From Marthasterias glacialis (taxonomy: Eukaryota; Echinodermata; Asteroidea; Forcipulatida; Asteriidae), in NCBI GenBank assembly GCA_911728455.2, contig OU452239.1, forward strand, positions 1,868,300-1,932,299: DNA of 64,000 nt, read 5' to 3'. Within the stretch, counting starts at the first letter, position 1, and each line of letters begins with the position of its first letter. Positions 46,801 through 51,000 of the stretch are shown here, piece by piece. The notes beneath the pieces are model-generated. The model worked only from the letters and a program-made list of their open reading frames with translations, searched no databases and was not told the DNA's origin. The translations under genes were made by a program, and so were the position numbers.

Positions 46801-48683
46801 GCACTGTTATTATTATTATTTCTGGTTTATTAAAAACAACGTATTTGTAGCCCGGAGGCTAAATTACTGCAATGTTTACAATTTAAAAATACCAAATGTA
46901 CACATAGTTACCAAACAGATATTTTAAAAAATAGTTACTGACTTAAACATATAAAAAAAACAAAAAAACACAATCAGATAAAAAAAAAAAAAAAACATCA
47001 ATAAAAAATGATGAATGCAAACTATTTTTGGTTCAAAATGCTGACGAGGTAAGGAATCGGACTATTTTTGTATCTGTTTGTTTTGCACTTAATTTCGGAA
47101 AGATTGTTACTGTTTCTTAGTTGATATTGCACATTACAACTTCTCGGCTGGGGTAACCACTGACAGAACATGTCAGAACATTTCAATTTTGTAGCAAAAT
47201 TGAAGCAGAGATCTTGTCTGCGGTCATGGAGAGAGACCAAATTGCACTTAACAAGGGCATGTTCGTAGTTTAAATTCAAGATAATTTTAAGAGCACACTT
47301 TTGAATACTCTCTAATTTGTTGACATGAGCTCTATTTAACCCTGCATTCCATACTGGTGCTGCGTATTCCGTCAGTGGTCGTATGTAACCCTTATAAACT
47401 GTTAATAGATCGGGAAGGGATAAATGGAATTTGTGAATAAAAAAATTGAACAAATTGGACGGTTAAGAGCATCATTATCCTGGGTGCATTTTGAAATGTT
47501 GACCTAAACTGAAAACAGTTAATGTACAATGTAGGATTAAATGACAGTTTAATGAAATGCCATCGTTTTTTTTTTAATGTATTGACAGCAGCGTGTATAA
47601 TAATATTAAATTATACAATGGTACAAAGAGGTACATGTAGGTGATCATTGCTGTCATTATGTTGGAAAAACCTTTGTTCCCTATTAGTATTGTATTTAAA
47701 TTTCATGTTTTCAATATAATTATAAATGTAGTAACCCACATCTAACACTCACCTCTAACTCTCATTAAAGCTGTCCCGGTCTCCTCTCCTATAATATTCA
47801 AGACGCACCAGTATTTAGCTTCATCATCCAATGAAACTGATTTTATGGTTAGTGGAACACCACTTAGAGTTTGATCAAATTCGTAACGGTTTCGATCCAC
47901 TGAATTACCCCAATAGATTGCGTCATTCATGATATACAGAAGGATTCCATCGGCATCATTCAAGGACCCATTGAAGGAACTCATACGCCATGAGACTTCT
48001 CTGATTGTACCAGATGAAGCTGATGTACAAGTCAATGTCGTGCTTGTCCCATTGTCCACCCATGGACCACTGCTGATGACTATGTCCAACTCTGCAGAAA
48101 CACCTACGTGTGAAAAAAAAAATTATAATAAAACTTTCAAACTTCTGAACTATTCTTTCATGGGTAAAAATTCTTACACAATTATTTGTTAGGGGTGGGC
48201 TACGAATTAAGAATGATTTTTATTTCAGTGCTACGAATTACTGTGAAATAATCAAAGCTGTGAAAATTAACTTACAAAAACAAGCAATATCGGCATGGGG
48301 TTCAGGGCTCCAGAAATTGTTTATTCTGGATGCTCTTTCGTGCAATCTGAGGCAATTTCAGACCACGGTCATAGGGTAGTTCTAGTACGCCTAACTGCTC
48401 AAAGTAGTATAAGCATATTATATACGACCGATACAGTCAAAATCTTTTTAAAAAAAAGAAAAAGGGAGTAGGCCTACAGCGCCCCAGTTACTGGGTGTGG
48501 CGATTTACTTTCAATCAAGTGTTCATTGTTGTAACTTGTATACTTACTTATAATCCAATTCGTATCTGTGAAAAACTGTCCATAGACAAACAGGAGTAAT
48601 AAAATTTGTTTGATATAACCTGCAAAAGCAAATGATTTGAAGAACGACGACATAACTGTCCGACTCTGATTACGACTGTCCAT
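3622..48683 (-). CDS. Nephrin/SYG-2-like Ig-superfamily transmembrane receptor (gene span, 14 exons)
   Basis: This is the span of a large minus-strand gene rebuilt from splice sites and reading frame. Fourteen exons join without a stop to 3,378 coding nucleotides, about 1,125 residues. The order is signal peptide, seven Ig domains, one FN3 domain, a six-cysteine module, a transmembrane helix and a tail of about 75 residues. Every Ig and FN3 exon begins and ends in phase 1, the classic arrangement for shuffled extracellular modules. The Ig-then-single-FN3-then-membrane layout matches nephrin and SYG-2, which have eight Ig domains, so this copy is one shorter or an exon was missed. The family mediates cell-cell recognition. 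Adjacent paralogues in echinoderms could serve immunity instead; that is inference. Exon boundaries are predicted, not confirmed by transcripts. A possible polyadenylation signal lies at 3467-3472. Confidence 0.85.
4955..5360. repeat. 132-bp tandem repeat, about three copies
   Basis: The phrase ccctgaggtccagcatctgg recurs at spacing 132 bp (5,021, 5,153 and a slightly mutated third copy at 5,285). Copies are more than 90% alike. It lies directly downstream, on the minus strand, of the exon-like segment at 5,416-5,490. Confidence 0.85.
5416..5490 (-). CDS. Exon-like segment, possible first coding exon of a minus-strand transcript
   Basis: The 75-nt segment has an acceptor (ctttccttcacag) and a donor (CAAG|GTGTGG). 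Two readings are plausible. In one, an ATG in a strong start context (AGCATGG) begins MATETTIKTWPS. In the other, the exon is read through in phase 0 and gives a tail-like peptide containing NDYQNLALK. Upstream on the minus strand (about 5,590-5,640) is a CpG-containing stretch ending in a good donor, CGATACG|GTGAGT, which would suit a 5' untranslated exon. It might also be an alternative tail exon of the Ig receptor, but the phase-1 frame then gives a less natural peptide. Confidence 0.3.
6256..6291. repeat. (TTTG)n microsatellite
   Basis: About nine uninterrupted TTTG units. The flanks (about 6,080-6,180 and 6,230-6,350) are two diverged copies of one another, each with a TTTG run followed by a tttggccatgcacc-like sequence. 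Confidence 0.9.
6426..6497 (+). pseudogene. tRNA-Thr(UGU)-like pseudogene or SINE head
   Basis: Both internal RNA polymerase III promoter boxes are perfect: A box TAGCTCAGTCGG (6433-6444) and B box GGTTCAAATCC (6477-6487). The T arm pairs (GCAGG/CCTGT). The anticodon loop resembles threonine TGT, but the anticodon stem and the acceptor stem do not pair, so it is not a working tRNA. It is read as a tRNA pseudogene or the head of a SINE. Confidence 0.7.
7385..7685 (-). mobile_element. tRNA-derived SINE (minus orientation)
   Basis: On the minus strand there is a B-box-like GGTTCGAATCCC followed by the body typical of the family seen elsewhere here (gacacttgtg, then agcacgacactttaccacaa, then ggatgggacattaagccat). 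Relatives lie at 8,860-8,960, 21,509-22,040, 29,755-29,890 and 30,000-30,200. Confidence 0.7.
8616..8960 (-). mobile_element. Degraded SINE body with poly-G tract
   Basis: The minus strand carries the SINE body phrase (aagacacttaaccat, then gatgggacgtaaagccgtag) and a second segment shared with 8,440-8,690 (ccagtctccctgataaaagg). Poly-G runs at 8,446-8,467 and 8,649-8,660 interrupt it. No protein coding is supported. Confidence 0.5.
9105..9154 (-). CDS. Receptor exon 13: short cytoplasmic exon
   Basis: A 50-nt exon with a good acceptor (gtttttcag) and donor (GTAAGTTT). It enters in phase 2 and leaves in phase 1, encoding DNFGQNGQVNEALQGS. The polar, uncharged-to-acidic composition suits a cytoplasmic tail. 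Phases fit both exon 12 and the terminal exon. Confidence 0.65.
9312..9336 (-). CDS. Receptor exon 12: 25-nt cytoplasmic microexon
   Basis: A 25-nt segment is flanked by an acceptor (gttgtattgcag) and a donor (GTAAGTTTTG). It enters in phase 1 and leaves in phase 2. It supplies about eight residues (TSSIELA plus split codons). Without it the transmembrane exon and exon 13 are out of frame with the preferred reading, which is the main argument for it. Confidence 0.6.
9462..9690 (+). mobile_element. tRNA-derived SINE interrupted by a MITE
   Basis: An A-box-like segment (TTGGTTTAGTGGTTACC, about 9,477-9,493) and a B box (GGTTCGAATCT, 9,654-9,664) are separated by an inserted 128-bp inverted-repeat element instead of the usual ~35 nt. 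Removing the insert restores a normal tRNA-like spacing. Confidence 0.7.
9503..9630. mobile_element. 128-bp MITE nested in the SINE
   Basis: The ends are imperfect inverted repeats: TGGGGAGAATTTCACAAAG on the left and, reverse-complemented, TGGGGTGGATTTCTCAAAA on the right. The interior is rich in ggactagt/actagtcc half-palindromes. It is a non-autonomous DNA element. Confidence 0.75.
9800..9965. repeat. Dispersed repeat related to 42,800-43,100
   Basis: Shared phrases include cccatatccaactcagcctt and a gtggaatacag-like segment with ggtttattaccacactccc, found again in rearranged orientation at 42,800-43,080. It is a non-coding dispersed element. Confidence 0.5.
10241..10378 (+). mobile_element. 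Dispersed MITE family copy (ggcaccaaggccaag type)
   Basis: It shares attggaaaatcttt, tctatgggaaacttttgaag and accaaggccaagaccagggc with 13,310-13,490, 16,838-16,976 and, reversed, 23,818-23,990. This copy lacks clear ends. Confidence 0.7.
10715..10864 (-). CDS. Receptor exon 11: transmembrane helix
   Basis: The exon has 50 codons, phase 1-1. After a short stalk it reads AGIIAGGVVGGIFLLVIIAG then LIVYLRKTS, a single hydrophobic helix with GG small-residue motifs and a basic stop-transfer anchor, so the N-terminal side is extracellular. A second acceptor 18 nt upstream (right end 10882) is also in frame and would add six residues (FIPPAV). Donor is GTACGT. Confidence 0.88.
10958..11105 (+). 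mobile_element. Truncated copy of the 362-bp MITE family
   Basis: It matches the left part of the full element at 34,179-34,543 (taataaaaccaacctg, then gctcatttcgttgtttcatt). No right terminus is present. Confidence 0.65.
11150..11860. repeat. 171-bp tandem repeat, four copies
   Basis: The phrase aacgtccaat recurs at 11,171, 11,341, 11,512 and, with one change, 11,683, a spacing of 170-171 bp. Each unit carries aagggtctctaa, caggatttgctttttaagtt and gacacaaactcttcagaatc. It lies in the intron between the membrane and six-Cys exons. Confidence 0.9.
12210..12491 (-). CDS. Receptor exon 10: six-cysteine juxtamembrane module with polybasic site
   Basis: The exon has 94 codons, phase 1-1, with acceptor tttgaaacag and donor GTAAGTC. 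I do not recognise the fold. It contains six cysteines (GGCIQ, ECGEC, AAWCP, KFCQG, KVCSD). Between the fourth and fifth lies PKKRRRRAAG, which fits the R-x-(K/R)-R proprotein-convertase (furin) consensus. It lies between the FN3 domain and the membrane helix, so cleavage would leave two chains possibly held by disulfides. Whether the site is exposed and cut is inference. It may be a very divergent FN3-like domain. Confidence 0.75.
13310..13490 (+). mobile_element. MITE family copy with terminal inverted repeats
   Basis: It runs from aagccctggaatttcatc to gtaattccaggtctgg, which are imperfect inverted repeats. The interior matches 16,838-16,976. Confidence 0.7.
13604..14030. repeat. Dispersed repeat shared with 27,220-27,745
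   Basis: Both copies contain a ctccctttttacgtgg-like phrase, ggctttcacctttgttta and attcacggtg followed by ttttctcg. The 27-kb copy is broken by a palindromic MITE. This copy holds the secreted-peptide-like open frame. Confidence 0.6.
13834..13974 (+). CDS. Possible small secreted peptide or signal-peptide exon
   Basis: A plus-strand frame starts MKRIFVLLALGFFVPAVVS, a textbook signal peptide, followed by a basic 27-residue segment (KKNDSGNS to KDPGGKW). The stop TAA overlaps a possible splice donor (AAATG|GTAAAG), so it could also be a first coding exon. It lies in a dispersed repeat. In the second copy at 27.2 kb the aligned position also starts an ATG with hydrophobic codons (MKTFVVF), but the remainder diverges. 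It could be chance. Confidence 0.25.
   Translation: MKRIFVLLALGFFVPAVVSKKNDSGNSAKRIPLGGRGNKKDPGGKW
14276..14440 (+). repeat. Dispersed 'accgaggcca' repeat copy
   Basis: It is related to 17,085-17,240 and 44,505-44,668, which share gccattgc, then ggtgcccttta- and caggcctg-type phrases. It probably belongs to a subfamily of the MITE seen at 13,310. Confidence 0.45.
14645..14705. repeat. TACATGTA-type palindromic microsatellite
   Basis: Runs of acatgt form two clusters separated by a short spacer. The same octamer recurs at dozens of places in the window. Confidence 0.85.
15325..15488. mobile_element. MITE family Q copy (CAATGGGA.. ends)
   Basis: The ends are inverted repeats: caatgggaaacttttgaact on the left and, reversed, gtaatggtagacttttgaaa on the right. 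The interior has cgcacgctcagaact twice in mirrored positions. Further copies lie at 24,150-24,312 and 34,860-35,232. Confidence 0.75.
16499..16540 (+). repeat. G-rich (GGGTT)n-like tract
   Basis: Repeated ggttggg units give several GGG runs in 40 bp, enough for a possible G-quadruplex on the plus strand. It is intronic. Confidence 0.6.
16838..16976 (+). mobile_element. MITE family copy (ggcaccaaggccaag type)
   Basis: It carries ttcatctttgagagggcaag, then ttggaaaatcacaaag, ttgaaggggcaccaaggcca and gtgtaattccaggcctg, as at 13,310. It is followed at 17,085-17,240 by a related, inverted segment. Confidence 0.7.
19270..20645. repeat. 35-bp minisatellite, about 38 copies
   Basis: The unit catggagctaggtgcagggt plus tgtacaatgtacgta repeats every 35 bp, with 31-bp variants lacking cgta. 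In the distal third, two variants alternate (gcag/cgtacat and acag/tgtaaat), giving a 70-bp higher-order unit. It is intronic and rich in gtac and acatg palindromes. Confidence 0.95.
20880..20992. mobile_element. MITE with ~20-bp inverted ends
   Basis: Left aatagaccttatgcacacga and right (reversed) acaacagaccttatgcattg form inverted termini around a ~110-bp body. Confidence 0.65.
21198..21287 (+). CDS. Exon-like ORF with N-terminal PIP box
   Basis: Thirty codons from ATG to a splice donor (CATCAAG|GTAATC). The peptide begins MSWQKNITAFFSTKSK. QKNITAFF fits the PCNA-interacting consensus Q-x-x-(I/L/M)-x-x-(F/Y)-(F/Y), and a basic stretch follows, as in many replication and repair proteins and in some transposases. 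No downstream exon was found, so it may be the first exon of a nested plus-strand gene, a decayed copy or a chance match. Read through the donor it continues for 32 more codons without recognisable content. Confidence 0.3.
21509..22045 (+). mobile_element. tRNA-derived SINE with head triplicated in tandem
   Basis: A 176-bp unit repeats at 21,509, 21,685 and 21,861. Each has an A-box-like TGGCCGACCGG and a B box GGTTCGAATCC (first copy 21,604-21,614). Only the third copy continues into the SINE body (gggcaagacattgaact, then ataattgcttctt). Confidence 0.8.
23016..23130. mobile_element. Foldback hairpin element
   Basis: Two nearly perfect ~45-bp arms are separated by a short AT loop: gttaatggcctgaagtttcg on the left and cgaaacatgaagccattaac on the right. 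It is probably a minimal non-autonomous DNA element. Confidence 0.85.
23818..23990 (-). mobile_element. MITE family copy, reverse orientation
   Basis: It contains ggccttggtgccccttcaaa, then agattttccaatggaagtgc, the reverse complement of the copies at 10,241, 13,310 and 16,838. Confidence 0.75.
24150..24312. mobile_element. MITE family Q copy
   Basis: The inverted ends are caatgggagacttttggact and, reversed, caatgacagactttgagacg. Length is about 163 bp, intact compared with the other copies. Confidence 0.8.
25724..25862. repeat. Composite (AAC)n(AGC)n(AAC)n trinucleotide repeat
   Basis: About 140 bp of AAC units flank a pure run of about 12 CAG units (25,755-25,790). A mixed AACAGC section follows, then AAC again. 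Open frames here give homopolymer peptides only, and it lies in an intron. Confidence 0.95.
27220..27745. repeat. Second copy of the 13.6-kb dispersed repeat, interrupted
   Basis: It matches 13,604-14,030 on both sides of a palindromic insert at 27,415-27,598. It lies just downstream of the FN3 exon on the minus strand. Confidence 0.6.
27415..27598. mobile_element. Palindromic MITE
   Basis: The ends ggagcaagttcgggtgggcg and, reversed, ggagcaagttcgggtggcga are nearly identical. The inverted repeats run about 45 bp and contain multiple gactagact repeats. Confidence 0.85.
27895..28179 (-). CDS. Receptor exon 9: fibronectin type III domain
   Basis: The exon has 95 codons, phase 1-1. It shows the FN3 pattern: PNNVEMTGRTSSSIIVSW (B strand with tryptophan), DGGEPQWFHV, then MEYEIRVYAENDLG, matching the Y-x-(I/V)-x-V-x-A-x-N-x-x-G signature. 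A single membrane-proximal FN3 after Ig repeats is the nephrin/SYG-2 architecture. The intron downstream (toward lower coordinates) is 15.4 kb. Confidence 0.88.
29071..29406 (-). CDS. Receptor exon 8: Ig domain 7, I-set like
   Basis: The exon has 112 codons, phase 1-1. It is the most canonical Ig domain of the gene: NLSCVAKGNPAP, tryptophan in VISWFDPN, and DYGVYTCNSTNGIG, the D-x-G-x-Y-x-C form of I-set domains. At least three sequons are present. It sits directly before the FN3 exon, as the last Ig domain does in nephrin. Confidence 0.88.
29495..29665 (+). repeat. Dispersed repeat shared with 35,270-35,460 and 60,305-60,475
   Basis: Common phrases are acaatggaacaatgctaccc, ttttctttgttc and gggaataatagaacaatagg. 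The 60-kb copy is reversed. It is probably a non-autonomous element. Confidence 0.6.
29755..30200 (+). mobile_element. Two tandem degraded SINEs
   Basis: A SINE body (ttaagcaagacacttaacca, then ggatgggacgtaaagctgta) is followed by a second unit with tRNA-like head (agagtggtcaagtgcactga), a B box GGTTCAAGTCC and body (gtgagacactttaccattat). Confidence 0.65.
31072..31389 (-). CDS. Receptor exon 7: Ig domain 6
   Basis: The exon has 106 codons, phase 1-1, opening with PPNTPMISG. Ig cysteines are in TTVTCTADLG and RFIKCAANKTS, tryptophan in TLEWSNEG. The C-terminal part has three further tryptophans (TSWTS, QTWGP). Acceptor ttatacag and donor GTAAGTG are strong. Confidence 0.85.
31390..33150. other. 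Intron sequence without recognised features
   Basis: AT-rich intron between receptor exons 7 and 6, with a poly-T run near 31,778-31,793, TACATGTA clusters at 32,380-32,420 and no coding signal. Confidence 0.6.
33172..33845. repeat. 59-bp tandem array, 11 units
   Basis: The phrase ctctgtgggc recurs exactly every 59 bp from 33,195 to 33,785. Two variants occur in blocks: type A (acaagtcgcttgcagg) twice, type B (gcaagccgcttgcagc) six times, then type A three times. The unit has no stop codon on either strand, and 59 is not a multiple of three, so all six frames are open for 200-300 codons. This is a by-product of the repeat, not a gene. Confidence 0.95.
34179..34543 (+). mobile_element. Full-length 362-bp MITE
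   Basis: The ends are inverted repeats: aagccctagctcaacattgg on the left and, reversed, aaagccccagctcaacattg on the right. A related full copy in opposite orientation lies at 42,143-42,485, and fragments at 7,085-7,330 and 10,958-11,105. Confidence 0.85.
34860..35232. mobile_element. MITE family Q copy with a nested MITE
   Basis: It matches 24,150-24,312 at both ends (gtttggacggtcctttttgc; tgtctgctgcctccagcttc) but is enlarged by an insert at 34,939-35,146. Confidence 0.75.
34939..35146. mobile_element. 208-bp nested MITE
   Basis: Inverted ends gagcgttctcgtatgacgt and, reversed, gagcgttctcattgacgt. It is inserted inside the older family Q element. No clear target duplication is visible. Confidence 0.75.
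35520..35849 (-). CDS. Receptor exon 6: Ig domain 5 lacking the core tryptophan
   Basis: The exon has 110 codons, phase 1-1, beginning PPNESS. The cysteine pair is in TLICTVRG and LVECVAKT. The position that should hold the buried tryptophan reads ATINLYRNG, so the residue is replaced by leucine or tyrosine. The rest of the fold (TPQRDYHKQ, then YPAANLTLDV) matches exon 4. Donor is GTGTGT. The substitution may weaken the fold or be tolerated, as in some divergent Ig domains. Confidence 0.82.
36113..36223. mobile_element. Foldback element, ~35-bp arms
   Basis: Left cctgttggtaagtgatgatg and right catcacttaccaacagg pair over about 35 bp around an ~40-bp loop. Confidence 0.85.
36611..36943 (-). 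CDS. Receptor exon 5: Ig domain 4, C2-type
   Basis: The exon has 111 codons, phase 1-1. Ig cysteines lie in RQYTCHVPD and ALKCLAINK, tryptophan in SFKWTVG. NPGASFKW parallels NPEAIFTW of exon 3, supporting descent of exons 3 and 5 from one domain and exons 4 and 6 from its partner. Two sequons (NVTDD, NSTST) predict glycosylation. A 6.9-kb intron separates it from exon 4 and is filled by two large repeat elements. Confidence 0.85.
37034..39597. mobile_element. 2.6-kb putative DNA transposon with eight copies of a 14-mer
   Basis: It is bounded by short inverted repeats: gggcaattccac at 37,040 and gtggaattgccc at about 39,582-39,593. tgta flanks both sides, a possible 4-bp target duplication. 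Inside, the exact 14-mer gtgactgacattac occurs eight times, all on the plus strand: 37,053, 37,232, 37,419, 37,434, 39,019, 39,039, 39,055 and 39,220. They form two subterminal clusters, like transposase-binding repeats. No transposase was recognised, so it is probably non-autonomous. It lies in the intron between receptor exons 4 and 5. Confidence 0.6.
39741..41538. mobile_element. 1.8-kb composite repeat ending in a hairpin
   Basis: The motif tagctgttccga occurs near the left end (about 39,770) and again at the right end, where it forms a perfect hairpin (agctgttccgac, 5-nt loop, gtcggaacagct). The left half has four degenerate tandem units marked by gaccggaagtaaaggtcaaa at 39,891, 40,048, 40,190 and 40,334, spacing 142-157 bp. 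The terminal hairpin followed by CTAA recalls Helitron 3' ends, but the left end is not clearly Helitron-like. Confidence 0.5.
41800..41970 (-). mobile_element. tRNA-derived SINE family 2, copy 1
   Basis: The minus strand holds an A-box-like TAGTCTAGTTGGT (complement at 41,938-41,950) and a mutated B box. It shares the tail gatgtgtgttaagcactgt with copy 2. Confidence 0.65.
42143..42485 (-). mobile_element. Full-length MITE, inverted relative to 34,179
   Basis: It begins aagccccagctcaacattgg and ends ccaatgttgagctgtggctt, matching the 34.2-kb element in reverse orientation, with a reshuffled middle. Confidence 0.8.
42964..42989. repeat. 26-bp perfect palindrome
   Basis: The sequence ttatcttccagtt/gactggaagataa is nearly self-complementary, inside a dispersed repeat that also occurs at 9,800-9,965. 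Confidence 0.7.
43440..43612 (-). mobile_element. tRNA-derived SINE family 2, copy 2
   Basis: The minus strand has an intact B box GGTTCAAATCC (complement 43,531-43,541) and an A box TAGTCTAGTTGGT (complement 43,574-43,586). It is better preserved than copy 1. Confidence 0.75.
43825..44160 (-). CDS. Receptor exon 4: Ig domain 3, C2-type
   Basis: The exon has 112 codons, phase 1-1. It opens with the linker PPKGS, then shows the cysteine pair in YTMTCKVQG and NVICTANTS and the tryptophan in VSIQWMV. Several N-glycosylation sequons are visible, for example NTSES. The acceptor is ttttaag and the donor GTATGT. It closely resembles exon 6 in layout (TPTRDNHRK in this exon, TPQRDYHKQ in exon 6), suggesting that pairs of domains were duplicated. 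Confidence 0.85.
44505..44668 (+). repeat. Dispersed repeat with inverted ends
   Basis: It begins atcaggcctgatactcac and ends gcaatcaggcctgat. The interior repeats the ttggtgccc phrase and resembles 17,085-17,240. Confidence 0.55.
44797..45141 (-). CDS. Receptor exon 3: Ig domain 2, C2-type
   Basis: The exon has 115 codons, phase 1-1, beginning VPPKAAA, the proline-rich linker usual between these domains. Ig cysteines are in HQFTCETNG and PLKCGATN, with tryptophan in AIFTWTY. This resembles the CD80-like C2 domains found in Kirrel and nephrin. An additional cysteine (SRLCDSS) sits between the canonical pair and could be free or form an extra bridge. Donor GTACAT is weaker than the others. 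Confidence 0.85.
45410..45672. mobile_element. 258-bp MITE (CAATAGACCGATTG ends)
   Basis: Inverted termini caatagaccgattgcg and, reversed, caatagaccaattgca are clear. A related copy interrupts the LINE at 54.2 kb and a third start lies near 60,722. Confidence 0.8.
46470..46588. mobile_element. Foldback element with a second inner inverted repeat
   Basis: The outer arms gcctttttgagatatggtgg and ccaccatatctcaaaatggc pair. Inside, ggtttgggtg and tacccaaacc form a second inverted repeat. Confidence 0.8.
46807..47460 (-). pseudogene. LINE 3' end: C-terminal reverse transcriptase fragment
   Basis: A minus-strand open frame of 143 codons (47,453-47,022) reads YIRPLTEYAAPVWNAGLNRA, then LESIQKCALKIIL and SPIPYLVSIL. 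These are the conserved thumb and C-terminal motifs of CR1/L2-type LINE proteins. It ends with a normal stop and a ~200-bp 3' UTR finishing in an (ATA)n-like tail at 46,809-46,822. The element is 5'-truncated, as usual for LINE insertions. Confidence 0.85.
47753..48103 (-). CDS. Receptor exon 2: Ig domain 1, V-type
   Basis: The exon has 117 codons, phase 1-1. It shows the first Ig cysteine in TLTCTSASS, the core tryptophan in REVSWRM, and the DxAxYxC signature as DDEAKYWC, so it is a V-type Ig domain. The acceptor follows a long pyrimidine run and the donor is GTGAGT. As the membrane-distal V domain it is the likeliest ligand-contact surface, by analogy with nephrin and Kirrel proteins. Confidence 0.85.
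48548..48683 (-). CDS. Receptor exon 1: start codon and signal peptide
   Basis: The exon opens with ATG at 48683. An in-frame TAA at 48698-48696 lies just upstream, and the start context is good (G at -3, G at +4). A short polar stretch is followed by a hydrophobic run IKQILLLLFVYGQFF, read as a signal peptide or signal anchor for the secretory pathway. A second ATG ten codons later would shorten the polar part and may be the real start. The exon ends in phase 1 before a strong donor GTAAGTA. Its phase matches the next exon exactly. Confidence 0.7.
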
Positions 48684-48989
48684 ATCACTTGACACTTATC
48701 CACTCAGCTCAGCACGCTCCATCCAGTCAATACAGTTGTTTATCAGTGATCACTACTTCTTATTAGGCCAATTATTAATATTACCAGTAAAAATGTCCTC
48801 GACTATGTCTGTCCAGCCCACCGTCTGTCGTATTTTTAAACATACACAAATGCTTGAATTGATATGAATTTATACACGCCGCATGACAAAACAACGCATA
48901 ATCCTGTGGGCTGTAATCACATTCACAGACAGGAGGCACATCGTTGCGATGGTTAGTGTGTTTGTCTGGAGTGTATCTTTGGAGAGTGA

Positions 48990-49041
48990 GTTGTGTGTGT
49001 GTGTGGGGGGGGGGGGGGGGCGTGCGGGGGGGGGGGGGGGC
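48990..49041 (+). repeat. (GT)n and poly-G tracts
   Basis: A short GT run is followed by 16 and then about 15 consecutive G residues separated by cgtgc. It is upstream of the receptor gene and may be a sequencing-difficult site. Confidence 0.85.
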
Positions 49042-49625
49042 TACACAAAAATGACCGTCTTTTAATGAAACGCGCGCCCTCACGTGTCAGTGAATTGCCA
49101 ATACAGTTAATGATTAAAGGTGCACACCGGCTTCGTTGGGCTATTTGGGCTACACAATAGGCTAACATATGACTTCAAAGGTCTTTCAGGAATGGAGAAG
49201 AACGGTTCCTAAAAGAAACCATCAAAAATTGCCGTTTTCGAACATTTTTCAAAAAACGATTTATCCGAACCAAAAAAGTGGTTCGGATAAATCACGTGAT
49301 CTTCGGAGTTAGTTTTACTTCCAGCCGTATAAAAGTAAATTACTGAACCAAACTTAAATCTTTTTTTTTTTTACAATATTATTCATGAGTATTTGACAAA
49401 AAAGACTTATGAATTCAGATTACTGATACAATTTGTAAATAATGATGAAAAATCGAACGTAATATTCGCATTCAGAGAGTCCGTGCAACCGAAGCGTGTC
49501 TTACGGCGCACCAGCATGGGAGCTAGCGGAACGTAAACCTTGGGGCATATCCCGTACAGCCGGTGCCGTGTCTCGTGGGGCCAGAGAGACAAACCCCGGG
49601 GCATGAACTCCCCAGCTTGCCGGTC

Positions 49626-50777
49626 GCGATTTTTTTTCCTTAACACACGCTCGATAAGGAACTACAGCAAAGCGTCCCGATTGGTCAGTTACAAAATGCA
49701 TTATGCATGTTTAGGTCGCAGGCTGTTTCACACGAAAGTTGTGTGATCGGCGTAAAGTACAGACTGTAATGAAGTGCTCTGTAATGTACCATCTAGGGAA
49801 TACTCGGCAGAAAGTTCAGCATGGCGTTTGTGTTCCAGACGCCCCAAGAATAACCAAGGTCACTTCTATCCGAGATACGTGTTAAGTGTATGTGAGGTCC
49901 TTTTTCTACGGTATTTTAAGTTACCTGCTGATGTGCACTATAGTGGCCAACAGGGGAGTTTCTGGTCAGTAATGTGGGGACATAGATGTGGTAGCCTAAG
50001 AATGTGTGTGTACTAAGAAATGGGATTGTGGAGAGCCTTAAATGACAGGGTATTATGGGCCACCTGTTTTTCGGTACTTCACAGGTGTAGAACAGAGCTT
50101 GTATAAACGTTAGAGTTGATTACCTTTCCACTGTTTATGTTTCTCCTAAAACTGCTCACACACTTGGTTAATTTAGCCTCTTGTGTAATCTTTGAGTGAG
50201 TTGTTAGTCACCCCTTGTAGTAATAATTGGCTTGAGACAGCAGCCTATAGCACTGCAAGGGGCATCATCAGCTTTTGGTTGTGCTCTCCCATTATTTTGG
50301 TAGTTTAATTGCCTGGTTTGAACGAGTTATTACTGCTATGGACTCGGTCTTTAAAGCTATTTTGATCTCAATCTGCAACTTTCTTCGGTACTGTGTTTTG
50401 GTATAGGGTTAGCTTTTACTGTGATTTGTTTGTGTTTTATTTATTTTCTTTTAAGCTGTGTTTCATTGACTTTCTTTGCTTTCGGTCACTTTTGATCAAT
50501 AGAGTGTTTTATATCTGTGTTTTTTTGTTTGTTTTGCTGTTAAAGAAACCTACAATCGCGAGTCACTGTCCCACTTCATGCATTTCCTTGCCTCTTGACC
50601 CTGTTCCATCTTTATTAGTTATAAACATGGCACATACAACACTTATGCTGGGCTTATGTACGCGTCGCACATGAAACGAACTCTTGTGACCTAACATGCA
50701 TAATACATTAGCAACCGACCAATCGGGACGCCTCGCTGTGGCTCCCTATTCAGCATGTGGTACGGAAAAAAAATCGA
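49626..50777. mobile_element. 1.15-kb element with ~90-bp terminal inverted repeats
   Basis: Left arm 49,626-49,717 and right arm 50,688-50,777 are inverted copies (gcgtcccgattggtc and tgcattatgcatgt shared). The interior has no recognised coding sequence. It is a non-autonomous DNA transposon or foldback element. Confidence 0.75.
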
Positions 50778-50799
50778 CGGCGAATGTTTATCCCATACA

Positions 50800-51000
50800 G
50801 CTGATCTATCTACTTCTAGGATAGCTGCATAATGTCCACCCCCGCCCCCAATCGCCACAACAAAAATCCGGTGGCGGTGGCCGCGGCCGGCCAGTGAAGT
50901 CATCCCCCGAAAAACGGGAGAATGCCTTCGCTAAAGCTGCCAGGATTGGTGATCCGTTTGCAGCGAAAGCGGGAGGCTCGCTCGGCACATGACTGTTATT
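50800..51000. other. CpG-rich island with a short open frame
   Basis: A GC-rich 200-bp patch (ggtggcggtggccgcggccg) stands out from the AT-rich surroundings. A minus-strand frame of about 60 codons without an ATG start is open across it. It could be a promoter or first exon of an unseen transcript. Nothing else supports that. Confidence 0.25.

Noticed and set aside
48781..49083. Proline-rich open frames
   Set aside because: They come from poly-G and GT tracts read in antisense.
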